NCBI RefSeq assembly: GCF_000019525.1
Contig: NC_010506.1
Location: forward strand, 2,108,001-2,172,000
Reading direction: 5' to 3'
DNA: 64,000 bases
DNA from: Shewanella woodyi ATCC 51908
GTDB taxonomy: Bacteria; Pseudomonadota; Gammaproteobacteria; Enterobacterales; Shewanellaceae
Translations under genes and position numbers: made by a program
The notes under the pieces: model-generated
What the model was told of the DNA's origin: nothing
The model's input: the letters and a program-made list of their open reading frames with translations, nothing else
Databases searched by the model: none
Part shown: positions 47,767 to 57,016 of the stretch, piece by piece
Position numbering within the stretch: the stretch's first letter is position 1
Layout of the letters: each line of letters begins with the position of its first letter

Positions 47767-48846
47767 ATGAATGTATTATCTAAGATTTTTTTTACAAGTA
47801 TGTTGTTACTCAATACCAACGCTATATTTGCTAGTGACAATAACAAGGCGCCGAGCAATGTTCAAATTGACAATGTTAATGTTTCGGTTGTTGGAACTTG
47901 GAGTATGTTGTCTCAGTATAAGCAATTTGAGCGCCCTTTTTGGGATGAAACGATTACAGAGAATAGTAATGGTGCCGTCATTGCTGATGTAAAAGGTTTT
48001 AATGAGATGGGATTAAAGGGAAGTGAAGTTGTCAGGTTGATGAAGAGTGGTGTTATAGATTTTGGTTCTACAGTGCTAGGTTATTTGGCTGCAGACAACC
48101 CCAAAAATGAAGCGATAGATTTAGCTGGATTAAGCCCCAATATAGAGACTGCAAAGATAGTTTCCGATGCATATAAGACTGAGCTTAGCGAGTTATACAA
48201 TAAAACATACGATATTAAGCTACTGGGACTATGGCCGTATTCAGCTCAGGTTCTGTTTTGTAATGTACCAATAACAGGACTTTTGGATTTAAAAGGCAAA
48301 AAAATTCGTACATCAAATAGAACCCTTGCTGAGTTTGTTGGTGCATTGGGAGGGGTCGGTGTAACGATGTCGTTTGGTGAAGTGGTACAGAGTTTACAGA
48401 AGGGGGTAGTTGATTGTGCTATTACGGGCTCAATGTCTGGCTATAACGCAAAGTGGCATGAGGTAACAACCCATTTATATACCTTACCATTAGGTTGGGC
48501 CAATGTTATGCACGCTGTGAGTAATAAAGCTTGGAATAAGTTACCGAAAGCGACAAAGGATTATATTGAACAAGAGATTAATGGCCTAGAAAGTGACATA
48601 TGGAAAGGCGCAGCACTGGAAACTGAACAAGGAATTGCCTGTAATACTGGTCATGGTAAATGCCAATCTGGTGAACCTGCAAGTCTAATATTAGTCGAGT
48701 ATACCGAGGGTGAAAGTATGTTATTGGATAATATTTTAAGTGATCATGTTTTACCGTTATGGGCAGAACGTTGTGGTAAACCTTGTACAAATAAATGGAA
48801 TGAAACGATTGGTAAAGCAATAGGGAAAGACATAGATACTAAATAA
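47767..48846 (+). CDS. TRAP transporter substrate-binding protein (DctP family)
   Basis: 359 aa with a signal peptide (cleavage after NAIFAS, about residue 23). TRAP family motifs: WSMLSQYKQFERPFWDE near the mature start, GLKGSEVVRLMKSGVIDFGS, LKGKKIRTSNRTLAEFV with the carboxylate-binding arginine, and SLQKGVVDCAITGSMSG. Five cysteines lie in the C-terminal third (NTGHGKCQSG, AERCGKPCTNK), more than usual, and could form periplasmic disulfides. Binds an organic acid, perhaps 5-oxoproline given the neighbours. Confidence 0.88.
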   Translation: MNVLSKIFFTSMLLLNTNAIFASDNNKAPSNVQIDNVNVSVVGTWSMLSQYKQFERPFWDETITENSNGAVIADVKGFNEMGLKGSEVVRLMKSGVIDFGSTVLGYLAADNPKNEAIDLAGLSPNIETAKIVSDAYKTELSELYNKTYDIKLLGLWPYSAQVLFCNVPITGLLDLKGKKIRTSNRTLAEFVGALGGVGVTMSFGEVVQSLQKGVVDCAITGSMSGYNAKWHEVTTHLYTLPLGWANVMHAVSNKAWNKLPKATKDYIEQEINGLESDIWKGAALETEQGIACNTGHGKCQSGEPASLILVEYTEGESMLLDNILSDHVLPLWAERCGKPCTNKWNETIGKAIGKDIDTK

Positions 48847-48884
48847 CGTTAGGTAAGGTAATAAGTTATATTTGAGGTGGTAAA

Positions 48885-49067
48885 ATGGTTAATACACAAG
48901 AATTAAATGATTGTGATTATTTACTTTGCTTTAATGACCAACGTGAAAATTTAGCAAAAAAAATAGAGAAAAACGGAGGTGATAAGCTAAGTGTTTTGAA
49001 AACAAATCTTTCAATTGTACTTGTCGATGATAGTGAAACTGAAAGTTACATTAGAGGATATAATTGA
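48885..49067 (+). CDS. Small unknown protein between TRAP subunits
   Basis: 60 aa with a strong ribosome site (GAGGTGG, 4 bases before the ATG). Acidic and soluble, no membrane segment: NDCDYLLCFNDQRENLAKK, a Lys-rich helix, then a hydrophobic strand with LSIVLVDDSETES. It sits 38 bp after the binding-protein gene and 53 bp before the small permease, inside one presumed transcript. I do not recognise it. Confidence 0.6.
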   Translation: MVNTQELNDCDYLLCFNDQRENLAKKIEKNGGDKLSVLKTNLSIVLVDDSETESYIRGYN

Positions 49068-49120
49068 TTGTCTTAGCTTGCGCAATCTTTAAATAATATA
49101 ATTATAAGAGATGTTATTAA

Positions 49121-49753
49121 ATGAATCTTGATACTAATAAAAATAACCTTAATCCCATTACTAGATTATTAGACTCTATGATTGTTAGAGTAGAGGCTAT
49201 ATCTCAGTGGATGGCGATTGGGGGAGGTGTGTTGATACTTTTTTCTGTGTTCCTTATATTTTCTGAAGTTGTTCTTCGTAAATTATTCAATGTTTCGATA
49301 GGCGGTGCGGATGAACTGTCAGGATATGCATTAGGTATTAGTATTACCTGGGCTTTAGCATACAACGTTATTAAACGTGTTAATGTACGCATTGATGCAG
49401 TTTATCAAATGTTGACTCCCCGTTATGCTTCATTTGTGAATGTAATGTCGCTGATATCTTTAGGCTTAATAGGTATTCTACTTGTTTACTATGCAGGGCT
49501 GACCACGTTAGATACCTGGGAGTTTTCATCAAGAGCTAATACTCCATTAGGAACACCATTAATTATTCCACAGTTCCTATGGTTAATGGGTTTTGTATTA
49601 TTTGAAACAACAATTTCATTGTTATTGATACGAAGCCTTATTGCTATTTTTTCAGGAGATGATGTCAAAGTTAACACCCTATGCGGTGTACGGACTGTTG
49701 AAGATGAAATTATGGCAGAAAATCTTGATCTTGATAAACCGAGAAAGGTGTAG
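49121..49753 (+). CDS. TRAP transporter small permease (DctQ family)
   Basis: 210 aa with four membrane segments (about 28-50, 65-83, 97-119, 140-165). Family motif FSEVVLRKLFNVSIGGADELSG (residues about 48-69, given in parts: FSEVVLRKLFN, GGADELSG) and RVNVRIDAVY. A 30-residue acidic C-terminal tail follows. Lies 2 bp before the large permease gene. Confidence 0.9.
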   Translation: MNLDTNKNNLNPITRLLDSMIVRVEAISQWMAIGGGVLILFSVFLIFSEVVLRKLFNVSIGGADELSGYALGISITWALAYNVIKRVNVRIDAVYQMLTPRYASFVNVMSLISLGLIGILLVYYAGLTTLDTWEFSSRANTPLGTPLIIPQFLWLMGFVLFETTISLLLIRSLIAIFSGDDVKVNTLCGVRTVEDEIMAENLDLDKPRKV

Positions 49754-49755
49754 TT

Positions 49756-51042
49756 ATGTTAGCTTTTACTTTAATAGTTTTGTTAGTGTTGTTGGCCCTA
49801 AGTATACCTATTGCTTCATCACTTGGTATATTGGCATTCTCATTAGATTCAAAGTACTCATCATTACCTTTATATAAGGCTGTTGGTGAAATAGCTTGGT
49901 CATCAAGTACTGACTTTTTATTACTAGCAATTCCTTTGTTTATCCTTTTAGGAGAAATAATGCTTCGTTCTGGAACCGCAGAACGTATGTATGATGGTCT
50001 GGTAAAATGGATCTCTTGGTTACCTGGTGGCTTACTACATTCGAATATAGGTGCCTGTGCATTATTTGCTGCGACATCAGGCTCAAGTGTTGCTACTGCC
50101 GCAACTGTAGGAACAGTTGCTTTGCCACAAATAAAAAAACAAAAATATAATGAATCCCTGTTTTTAGGTACTTTAGCCGCAGGAGGTACATTAGGAATAT
50201 TGATACCACCGTCTATCAATATGATTATTTATGGCGTATTAACTGATACATCAGTACCTAAGCTATATATGGCAGGCATTATACCTGGCATTGTGTTAGC
50301 TGGATTGTTTACTTTATTAATCATTGTTCTATGTAGTTGTAAAAAATCACTTGGAGGAGAGTCTTTACATTATTCATGGTCAGGAAAATTATCAAGTCTA
50401 CCATCCTTGTTACCACCATTATTTATATTCATTATCGTGGTTGGTGCAATATATGGTGGCTTTGCTACACCGACAGAGGCTGCTGCACTAGGCGTTGTGG
50501 GTTCATTGGGGATAGCTTTTAAACAGGGGAAGCTAAGTTTCTCAATGCTAAAGTTAGCGCTTGAGGGAACTGTAAAAACGTCATCTATGGTTCTGCTCAT
50601 TATTATTTGTGCTTACTTTCTTAATTTTGTATTGGCCGGAATAGGTTTAACTGATGAAATCAATAGAATTATAGTTGAATTAGAGTGGAGCCCTACCCAA
50701 ACAATTTTAGCTATTATTATTTTCTACTTAGTGCTTGGTTGCTTTATGGAAACATTGTCAATGATGATAACAACCGTACCAATAATGGCACCGATAGTTA
50801 TTGGTATGGGATATGATCCTATATGGTTTGGAATATTGTTGATGGTGTTGTTGGAAACTGCACTAATATCGCCGCCAATTGGGTTGAACTTATATGTGGT
50901 TCAAGGTGTTCGAGAGCGAGGTGATATATCCGATGTTATGTTAGGTGTGATTCCTTTTTTCATGGCGATGTTAGCTATGATTGTATTGATAGTATTTATT
51001 CCTGAAATGGTAATGTGGCTTCCTGAGCTTATTTATAATTAA
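49756..51042 (+). CDS. TRAP transporter large permease (DctM family)
   Basis: 428 aa, the normal DctM size, with about 12 segments. Hallmarks: ATSGSSVATAATVGTVALP, GTLGILIPPSINMIIYG, YGGFATPTEAAALG and ISPPIGLNLYVVQG. With the binding protein and DctQ it forms a complete TRAP transporter that uses the sodium gradient, which the OadB pump encoded downstream would sustain. Confidence 0.92.
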   Translation: MLAFTLIVLLVLLALSIPIASSLGILAFSLDSKYSSLPLYKAVGEIAWSSSTDFLLLAIPLFILLGEIMLRSGTAERMYDGLVKWISWLPGGLLHSNIGACALFAATSGSSVATAATVGTVALPQIKKQKYNESLFLGTLAAGGTLGILIPPSINMIIYGVLTDTSVPKLYMAGIIPGIVLAGLFTLLIIVLCSCKKSLGGESLHYSWSGKLSSLPSLLPPLFIFIIVVGAIYGGFATPTEAAALGVVGSLGIAFKQGKLSFSMLKLALEGTVKTSSMVLLIIICAYFLNFVLAGIGLTDEINRIIVELEWSPTQTILAIIIFYLVLGCFMETLSMMITTVPIMAPIVIGMGYDPIWFGILLMVLLETALISPPIGLNLYVVQGVRERGDISDVMLGVIPFFMAMLAMIVLIVFIPEMVMWLPELIYN

Positions 51043-51158
51043 ATTTCACAGGGTGGTTTAAACTAAAATAGTATTGAACTAGTTAATTGTTATCCAAGTT
51101 TCATGTTAATAATCTATTGACTAGTTCGTTTTTATTGGTGACAGAGAGTTGAATTAAA

Positions 51159-51887
51159 ATGAAAATTAATTGTGACTTAGGTGAAAGCTTTGGTTCTTGG
51201 TGTAAAGGTCAAGATGAGCTAGTTATGCCTCTGATTGACCAGGCTAATATAGCATGTGGTTTTCATGCAGGCGATCCTCAAATAATGGAAAATACGGTTA
51301 AACTGGCTATTGAAAATAATGTTGAGATTGGTGCACACCCAGGTTACCCCGATCTTATTGGATTTGGGCGTAGACCATATTCTTGTGATTTATTAGAGCT
51401 AAGAAGTATTCTGCTTTATCAAATTGGGGCACTGCATGCAATGTGCAGCAGTTCAGGTACCAAGGTATCTTATGTAAAGCCACATGGAGCTTTATACCAT
51501 TCAATGATGAAAAATGAGGATGTCATGAAATGTATTTTACAAACTCTTTCCAGTTTACCTTTTGAACTGTCATTAATGGTACAAGCATCGACTGAATACT
51601 GTAAACATATCGATATGGCATCTAGCTTAGGCGTTAAATTGATTTTTGAAGCATTTGCAGATCGTTCTTATGTGGATCACAACAATTTAGCAGGAAGAGA
51701 TATCCCAAATGCTGTTAAGCATGACAGTGATGAAATATTTTTAAATATTAAGAATATGAAAGAAAACCGTCAAGTGGTCAGTATTTCTGGCGAAATTATT
51801 GATATGAAAATGGATACAATCTGCTTACATGGTGATAATGAAAGCTCCTTTTTAGCGCTAGATAAATTTCACCGTGCAGGGCTATGA
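51159..51887 (+). CDS. pxpA: 5-oxoprolinase subunit PxpA (LamB/YcsF family)
   Basis: 242 aa, full length. Signature NCDLGESFG at residues 4-12, ANIACGFHAGDP (30-41), IGAHPGYPDLIGFGRR and YVKPHGALYH. The LamB/YcsF family is a zinc-type TIM barrel; with PxpB and PxpC it makes ATP-dependent 5-oxoproline hydrolysis to glutamate, as shown in Bacillus. The start overlaps nothing upstream; the stop overlaps pxpB by 4 bp. Confidence 0.9.
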   Translation: MKINCDLGESFGSWCKGQDELVMPLIDQANIACGFHAGDPQIMENTVKLAIENNVEIGAHPGYPDLIGFGRRPYSCDLLELRSILLYQIGALHAMCSSSGTKVSYVKPHGALYHSMMKNEDVMKCILQTLSSLPFELSLMVQASTEYCKHIDMASSLGVKLIFEAFADRSYVDHNNLAGRDIPNAVKHDSDEIFLNIKNMKENRQVVSISGEIIDMKMDTICLHGDNESSFLALDKFHRAGL

Positions 51888-52570
51888 GTGTGGATATTAA
51901 AATAATAAATGAATCTTCACTTATTATCTATTTTGGAGATGAGATAACACCAGAGAATGGCGCTTTGGTATCACAGGCATGTAACATCATTTTGGAAGAA
52001 TTATCTTCGATTGTGATTGACTATATACCATCATATTGTTCATTGCATTTAAGCTTTGATATAAGCCGCTTCAATATACTCTCCATTAGAACAGATATAC
52101 AGAATATGTTGAGTTGCCAGAGAAATATAGTAACCATTGACAGTGGCTTAGTTATTGAAATTCCAAGTTATTATGACACTGAAGTTGGCTTGGATCTTAA
52201 TAATGTTGCTGAAGAGTCTGGACTCTCTATAAATGAGGTCATTCAGTGCCACAGTCAGGTTATATATCAAGTATACGCAATTGGGTTCGCTCCCGGTTTC
52301 GCGTATATGGGGAATGTTGATAAAGGCATTTCATTACCAAGAAAAAAGACTCCAAGAACTAAAGTACCTAAAGGAAGTATCGCTATTGCTGAATCTCAGA
52401 CGGCAATATATCCAACCGAATCTCCAGGAGGTTGGCATGTTTTAGCTAGAACTCCGATAGAGTTAATTGACTTTAACAGTGAAAACCTTACCCCTTTGAG
52501 TGTTGGTAACCGAGTCAAGTTTGTTCCCATTAATAGGATTGAATATCTGAAAATGGGAGGTGTTTTATGA
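51884..52570 (+). CDS. pxpB: 5-oxoprolinase subunit PxpB (KipI family)
   Basis: 228 aa. C-terminal cyclophilin-like (AHS1) domain with IGFAPGFAYMG, LPRKKTPRTKVPKGSIAI and ESPGGWHVLARTP. The N-terminal allophanate-hydrolase-type region is more divergent. Overlaps pxpA and pxpC by 4 bp at each end (ATGA type), so the three are translationally coupled. Confidence 0.9.
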   Translation: MSVDIKIINESSLIIYFGDEITPENGALVSQACNIILEELSSIVIDYIPSYCSLHLSFDISRFNILSIRTDIQNMLSCQRNIVTIDSGLVIEIPSYYDTEVGLDLNNVAEESGLSINEVIQCHSQVIYQVYAIGFAPGFAYMGNVDKGISLPRKKTPRTKVPKGSIAIAESQTAIYPTESPGGWHVLARTPIELIDFNSENLTPLSVGNRVKFVPINRIEYLKMGGVL

Positions 52571-53487
52571 GTTTTGACATAATTAAATGCGGTATGTTGT
52601 CGCTATTACAAGATTATGGGCGTTACGGGTATCAACACATTGGTGTTACTTCTGGGGGGCCGATGGATGAACATGCTTTTTTATGGGCAAATAAACTATT
52701 AGATAATGTTGCTAATGCGACTCAGATTGAAGTTACGTTTGGTGGACTAGTATTGCTTGCGACTAAGCCTACTGTGATTGCGATAACAGGTGCAGATTTA
52801 GGTGCTTATATAAATAAGAAAGCGGTAAAACCTTGGAGAACCTATAATATTTCAGTTGGCGATACAATTATGTTTAATCAACCTAATACTGGCTTGCGAT
52901 CATATCTTGCCGTAAAAGGTGGATTCCACGTAGAGCCTCACCTCGGCAGTTCTGCAACTGTGGTTAGGGAAGGGATTGGTGGTATTGAACGAAATGGGGT
53001 GAAGCTTGAGGCTGGTGATAAGCTAAAGTACTCACCTTACACAAATCAATATTTTCGTTCTGTTTCTTCTCATTTTATTCCTGACTACTCAGCGACAATT
53101 GAGCTCGGGGTCATACCATCGTATCAATTCGATGGTTTTTCTAAGCATCAAATTAATATTTTCTTTAGTTCTACATATGAAATATCTAATCAAATTGACC
53201 GGATGGGTTACCGTTTAAAGGGAGAGCCTATTTCGTATGACGGTAATGGCATTATTTCTGAAGGGATCTCTATGGGGGCGGTGCAAATCCCTCAAGACGG
53301 ACAGCCAATTGTATTACTTCGTGATAGGCAAACGATTGGTGGATATCCCAAGATAGGCTGTGTTAGTGCTTTAGATTGTAACTTGTTAGCGCAAAAGAGA
53401 TCTGGGGACACCATCACTTTTAAATTGATTGACCTACAACATGAACAGGGTAGGAGGTGTATCTTCAATAGATTTTTCTTTGATTGA
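52567..53487 (+). CDS. pxpC: 5-oxoprolinase subunit PxpC (KipA/AHS2 family)
   Basis: 306 aa. AHS2 features: LSLLQDYGRYGYQHIGVTSG near the start, GPMDEHAFLWAN, SYLAVKGGF and the C-terminal DGQPIVLLRDRQTIGGYPKIG. Many databases call the family biotin-dependent carboxyltransferase because of its urea-amidolyase relation. Completes the PxpABC set. The oad genes follow after 150 bp. Confidence 0.9.
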   Translation: MSFDIIKCGMLSLLQDYGRYGYQHIGVTSGGPMDEHAFLWANKLLDNVANATQIEVTFGGLVLLATKPTVIAITGADLGAYINKKAVKPWRTYNISVGDTIMFNQPNTGLRSYLAVKGGFHVEPHLGSSATVVREGIGGIERNGVKLEAGDKLKYSPYTNQYFRSVSSHFIPDYSATIELGVIPSYQFDGFSKHQINIFFSSTYEISNQIDRMGYRLKGEPISYDGNGIISEGISMGAVQIPQDGQPIVLLRDRQTIGGYPKIGCVSALDCNLLAQKRSGDTITFKLIDLQHEQGRRCIFNRFFFD

Positions 53488-53637
53488 AGTATTACAGTTT
53501 ATTTTAAATATTCAGCTGGATACTTTTATACATTAAGTTTATGTAGTTTTAATTTTAATTAGTATAAATAATTGTGGGTTATTTTTATTTTGGCTGCCCA
53601 TTATTTTAAAATTCGTTATTATTCTTTTAGGTGTTTT

Positions 53638-53889
53638 ATGGATGTTTATCAGGCAATTTTCACTGCGTTAAATATTATGTTTCTAGGGATGTTCTGTGTA
53701 TTTACTTTTCTTGGAATATTAATTTTAGCAGTAAATTCAGTTTCGTATTTTTATTCGGTCAATTATGAAGCTGCTTTAGATGAACCTAAGGCAACAACGA
53801 ATAATAATACGGAAGTTATTACGGCAATTGCTACAGCTATTTTTCAGTATCGGAAATCTCGTGGTATACCACACAATAAATATAACTAA
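53638..53889 (+). CDS. oadG: OadG-family gamma subunit of a sodium-pumping decarboxylase
   Basis: The ATG at 53638 has an AGGTG site; the longer frame to 53572 has none and adds residues unlike the family. 83 aa with one membrane helix (residues about 10-37, IMFLGMFCVFTFLGILILAV). A soluble tail follows (DEPKATTNNNTEVITAIATA), ending IFQYRKSRGIPHNKYN. The OadG role is to join the alpha and beta subunits; this protein is short and I identify it by position, size and helix pattern. It precedes oadA by 9 bp. Confidence 0.7.
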   Translation: MDVYQAIFTALNIMFLGMFCVFTFLGILILAVNSVSYFYSVNYEAALDEPKATTNNNTEVITAIATAIFQYRKSRGIPHNKYN

Positions 53890-53898
53890 GGAATTATC

Positions 53899-55689
53899 AT
53901 GTCTAAGCGTCTTGCTCTTACTGACGTTGTTTTAAGGGATATCAACCAATTACCATTAACGACTCATTTTAGTTTAGAAGAGTTATTACCCATCGCTGAG
54001 AAGTTAGATCAAATTGGATTTTGGTCATTAGAAACATGGAGTGAGGCAACGTTTGATTCATGTATTCGCTATTTAGGAGAAGATCCTTGGCATCGAATTC
54101 GTGAGCTTAAAAAAGCGATGCCTAATACTCGTCAACAAATGTCGTTATCTGGCCAAAAATTACTTGGTTATCGCCATTATGCCGATGATGTTGTGATTAA
54201 GTTTGTTGAGCACGCACACCGCTGCGGTATTGACATATTTACTCTTGTTGATGAGATGAATGATGTTCGAAATTTAAAAGTGGCTGTTGAATCTGTCGTT
54301 AAGATAGGTGGCCATGCTCAAGGAACAATCTGTTATACCAGTAGTCCAGCTCATAACCTTCAGTTATGGCTCGATATGGCTAAAGGTTTAGAAGAGATGG
54401 GCTGCCACTCAATAGTTATTAAAGATGTAGGTGCTTTGCTAAATCCGTTTGATGCTTATGAGTTAGTTTTAGGCCTTAAAAAAACAGTTAACTTACCCAT
54501 TTCAATTGATTGTCAGGCCACGGAAGGCTTATCTACTGCAGTTTATCAAAAAGTGATAGAAGCTGGAGTCGATATAATTAATGCTTCCAGTTTTTCAATG
54601 GGCAATGATCGTGGTTGCGCTGCAACTGAAACCGTTGTTGCAATGACTCAGGGCACCGAATATGAGACTAGTTTAGAGCTTGAGCTACTTGACGAGGTTG
54701 TGAATTACTTAGGTGAAGTGAGCCAGAAATATAAACAATGTGAAGGCTCTAGCTGTGTAACAGACGTGCGGATTTTAATGTCAAAATTACCAGAATATAT
54801 GTTAACTGATATTGATAATCAGCTTAAAGAACATAGTGCTAGACACATGATGAGTGAAGTTTTACAAGAGATCCCTAAGGTACGTCAAGATTTAGGTTCT
54901 CTCCCTTTAGTTGGCTCGTCATGGCAGATTGTTGCTACTCAGGCGGTTTTGAATGTACTAACTGGTGAACGTTACAAGACCATAACCAAAGAAACGGTGG
55001 GAGTGCTAAAAGGTGAATATGGTTCGACGGCAGGAACTAAGAATGCAGAGCTCCTCGCACTTGTTTTAGATGGCAATGATGAAATCATCTGTCGTCCTGC
55101 GGATCTGATCGATAATGAATTTGAAGTGGTAAAGAGCGAATTGGAACAGATTGCTAGAGATAAACATTTTTCGTTATCAGATCCAATCGAAGAGGATGTA
55201 CTTACTTATGCTCTATTTCCTCAAATTGGACTTAAATTCTTAGAATGTCGCAATAACCCTGTTGCTGCTAAGCTCGCAGTTGCTAATGATACTGTTACTA
55301 CCACTACTCCAGCTAGTCAAGCTATGGCAGTTTCAGAGAATTATAGTGTTCGTGTGAATGGGGTGACTTATCAAGTTGAAGTCTCATCCGGTGGAGCAAT
55401 TAGTAATATCGACCCTGTTGTTGACTCAACACCTACGATGGTTCCCCCAACTACTGCACCCGTTGCTTCAGCTGCTGGAACACCATTGGCTGCGCCACTG
55501 GCGGGTAACATCTTCAAAGTGCTGGTTAAGCCTGGGCAACATGTAGCTACTAATGATGTCGTCATCATTATTGAAGCAATGAAAATGGAAGTTGAAGTTT
55601 GTGCTCTTAACAGTGGTGTAGTAAGTCAGGTTCAAATCAAAGAGGGTGACAGCGTTACCGTTGGCGATATATTGATGGCAATAGGGTAG
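53899..55689 (+). CDS. oadA: OadA-like biotin carboxyltransferase subunit with altered active site
   Basis: 596 aa, the full OadA length. Carboxyltransferase TIM barrel at about 7-265, a PYC/OADA domain to about 465, a flexible linker, and a biotinyl domain with Lys562 (EAMKMEVEV). By recalled alignment to Klebsiella OadA, Asp14 (LRD) and Lys175 (IKD) are kept. The metal-binding His-Cys-His of HLHCHATTG is Asp204-Cys205-Gln206 (SIDCQATEG), the substrate Arg of LLRGQN is Ser84 (LSGQK), and DAHQS is DINQL. The domain folds and the biotin site look intact, so it is not a decayed gene. It may use another substrate, or the metal site may be built differently. Decarboxylation of oxaloacetate should not be assumed. 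Confidence 0.85.
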   Translation: MSKRLALTDVVLRDINQLPLTTHFSLEELLPIAEKLDQIGFWSLETWSEATFDSCIRYLGEDPWHRIRELKKAMPNTRQQMSLSGQKLLGYRHYADDVVIKFVEHAHRCGIDIFTLVDEMNDVRNLKVAVESVVKIGGHAQGTICYTSSPAHNLQLWLDMAKGLEEMGCHSIVIKDVGALLNPFDAYELVLGLKKTVNLPISIDCQATEGLSTAVYQKVIEAGVDIINASSFSMGNDRGCAATETVVAMTQGTEYETSLELELLDEVVNYLGEVSQKYKQCEGSSCVTDVRILMSKLPEYMLTDIDNQLKEHSARHMMSEVLQEIPKVRQDLGSLPLVGSSWQIVATQAVLNVLTGERYKTITKETVGVLKGEYGSTAGTKNAELLALVLDGNDEIICRPADLIDNEFEVVKSELEQIARDKHFSLSDPIEEDVLTYALFPQIGLKFLECRNNPVAAKLAVANDTVTTTTPASQAMAVSENYSVRVNGVTYQVEVSSGGAISNIDPVVDSTPTMVPPTTAPVASAAGTPLAAPLAGNIFKVLVKPGQHVATNDVVIIIEAMKMEVEVCALNSGVVSQVQIKEGDSVTVGDILMAIG

Positions 55690-55697
55690 AGGTTGTA

Positions 55698-56828
55698 ATG
55701 GAAGGATTACTTACACTATGGCACGACACTGGATTATATAACTTTCAGATTGGTCAGCTTATCATGATGTTTATTGGCGGGTTATTATTGTATCTAGCAA
55801 TAAGTAAGCGTTATGAGCCATTACTATTATTGCCCATTGGTTTTGGCGCGATTTTGGCTAATATTCCAATGGCTGGGTTTACTGAAGAAGGCGGACTTCT
55901 TTGGTATATCTATCATATCGGAATTGAAACCGGCGTATTTCCGTTGATTATTTTCATGGGCGTTGGTGCGTTGACTGATTTTGGTGCGCTAATTGCCAAT
56001 CCCAAAGTGTTGCTTTTAGGCGCAGCAGCCCAGTTTGGGATATTTTCGACCTTGTTCGGTGCGATAGCCTTAAATATGGTACCGGGATTTGAATTTAGCT
56101 TAAGTGATGCTGCAGCTATCGCCATTATTGGCGGAGCAGATGGTCCTACAGCCATTTTTCTGGCCTCGCGACTGGCACCAGATTTATTAGGTGCTATTGC
56201 GGTTGCAGCTTATTCTTACATGGCATTAGTGCCCTTAATCCAACCACCAATAATGAAAGCGTTGACGACTCATGAAGAACGTTCAATTGTGATGGAACAG
56301 ATGCGGGATGTGTCAAAGATAGAAAAAATAATCTTCCCATTAATGGTGCTTGCTCTAACGGTGATGTTTTTACCTGCAGCCACGCCATTGGTTGGGATGT
56401 TCTGTCTTGGAAATATAATGCGAGAGTCAGGTGTCGTCGATCGTCTTAGTAGCACTGCACAAAATGAATTGATTAATATTGTGACCATTTTTCTTGGACT
56501 GGCCGTTGGCTCAAAGCTATCGGCTGAAAAATTTCTTAATCTTGAAACTTTAGGGATCCTTGCCCTTGGCGCTATCGCTTTCAGTATAGGTACAGCGTCA
56601 GGGGTAATGATGGCGAAGTTGATGGGGCGTTTTTCTCGCTCGCCAATCAACCCATTGATCGGTGCTGCTGGTGTGTCGGCGGTACCTATGGCGGCGCGGG
56701 TTGCCAATAGAGTTGGATTAGAGGCCAATCCACATAATTTCCTATTAATGCATGCCATGGGGCCAAATGTTGCTGGTGTACTCGGTTCTGCGGTTGCAGC
56801 GGGTATATTGCTGGCAATCATTGGTTGA
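55698..56828 (+). CDS. oadB: Sodium-translocating decarboxylase beta subunit (OadB family)
   Basis: 376 aa with about 9-11 membrane segments. It keeps the motifs of the sodium channel of OadB/GcdB/Mmd[10 protein letters not shown] with the essential Asp (about residue 152), and [19 protein letters not shown] near the C-terminus with the conserved Asn. The N-terminus is typical ([20 protein letters not shown]). Expected to export sodium during decarboxylation of carboxybiotin carried by the alpha subunit. Lies 9 bp after oadA. Confidence 0.92.
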   Translation: MEGLLTLWHDTGLYNFQIGQLIMMFIGGLLLYLAISKRYEPLLLLPIGFGAILANIPMAGFTEEGGLLWYIYHIGIETGVFPLIIFMGVGALTDFGALIANPKVLLLGAAAQFGIFSTLFGAIALNMVPGFEFSLSDAAAIAIIGGADGPTAIFLASRLAPDLLGAIAVAAYSYMALVPLIQPPIMKALTTHEERSIVMEQMRDVSKIEKIIFPLMVLALTVMFLPAATPLVGMFCLGNIMRESGVVDRLSSTAQNELINIVTIFLGLAVGSKLSAEKFLNLETLGILALGAIAFSIGTASGVMMAKLMGRFSRSPINPLIGAAGVSAVPMAARVANRVGLEANPHNFLLMHAMGPNVAGVLGSAVAAGILLAIIG

Positions 56829-56930
56829 TAAAACTTTAGTTGGCGCAAGTTTCGAGCATGAGGGAGATGTCATTGTGATGCGTAAACTAGATACCTAATG
56901 TGTTAGTAAACCTTGTTATTGCTTGAGCTA

Positions 56931-56974
56931 CTGCCAACTAGGGTATTTCACTTTGAAAATACTGTAGTTGGCAG
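56931..56974. terminator. Hairpin between oadB and the convergent ABC gene
   Basis: CTGCCAACTA (56931-56940) pairs with TAGTTGGCAG (56965-56974), extended inside by GTATTT/AAATAC. It lies between convergent genes and may stop transcription from both sides, although T runs are short. Confidence 0.5.
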
Positions 56975-57016
56975 ATATTCATACCATGACTGTTGTGGGC
57001 TGATAAGGTTGGATAA

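Noticed and set aside
43603..57016. Integrative element with attachment site in tRNA-Ala
   Set aside because: No integrase, no phage or conjugation genes, and no repeated tRNA 3' end seen at the right edge.
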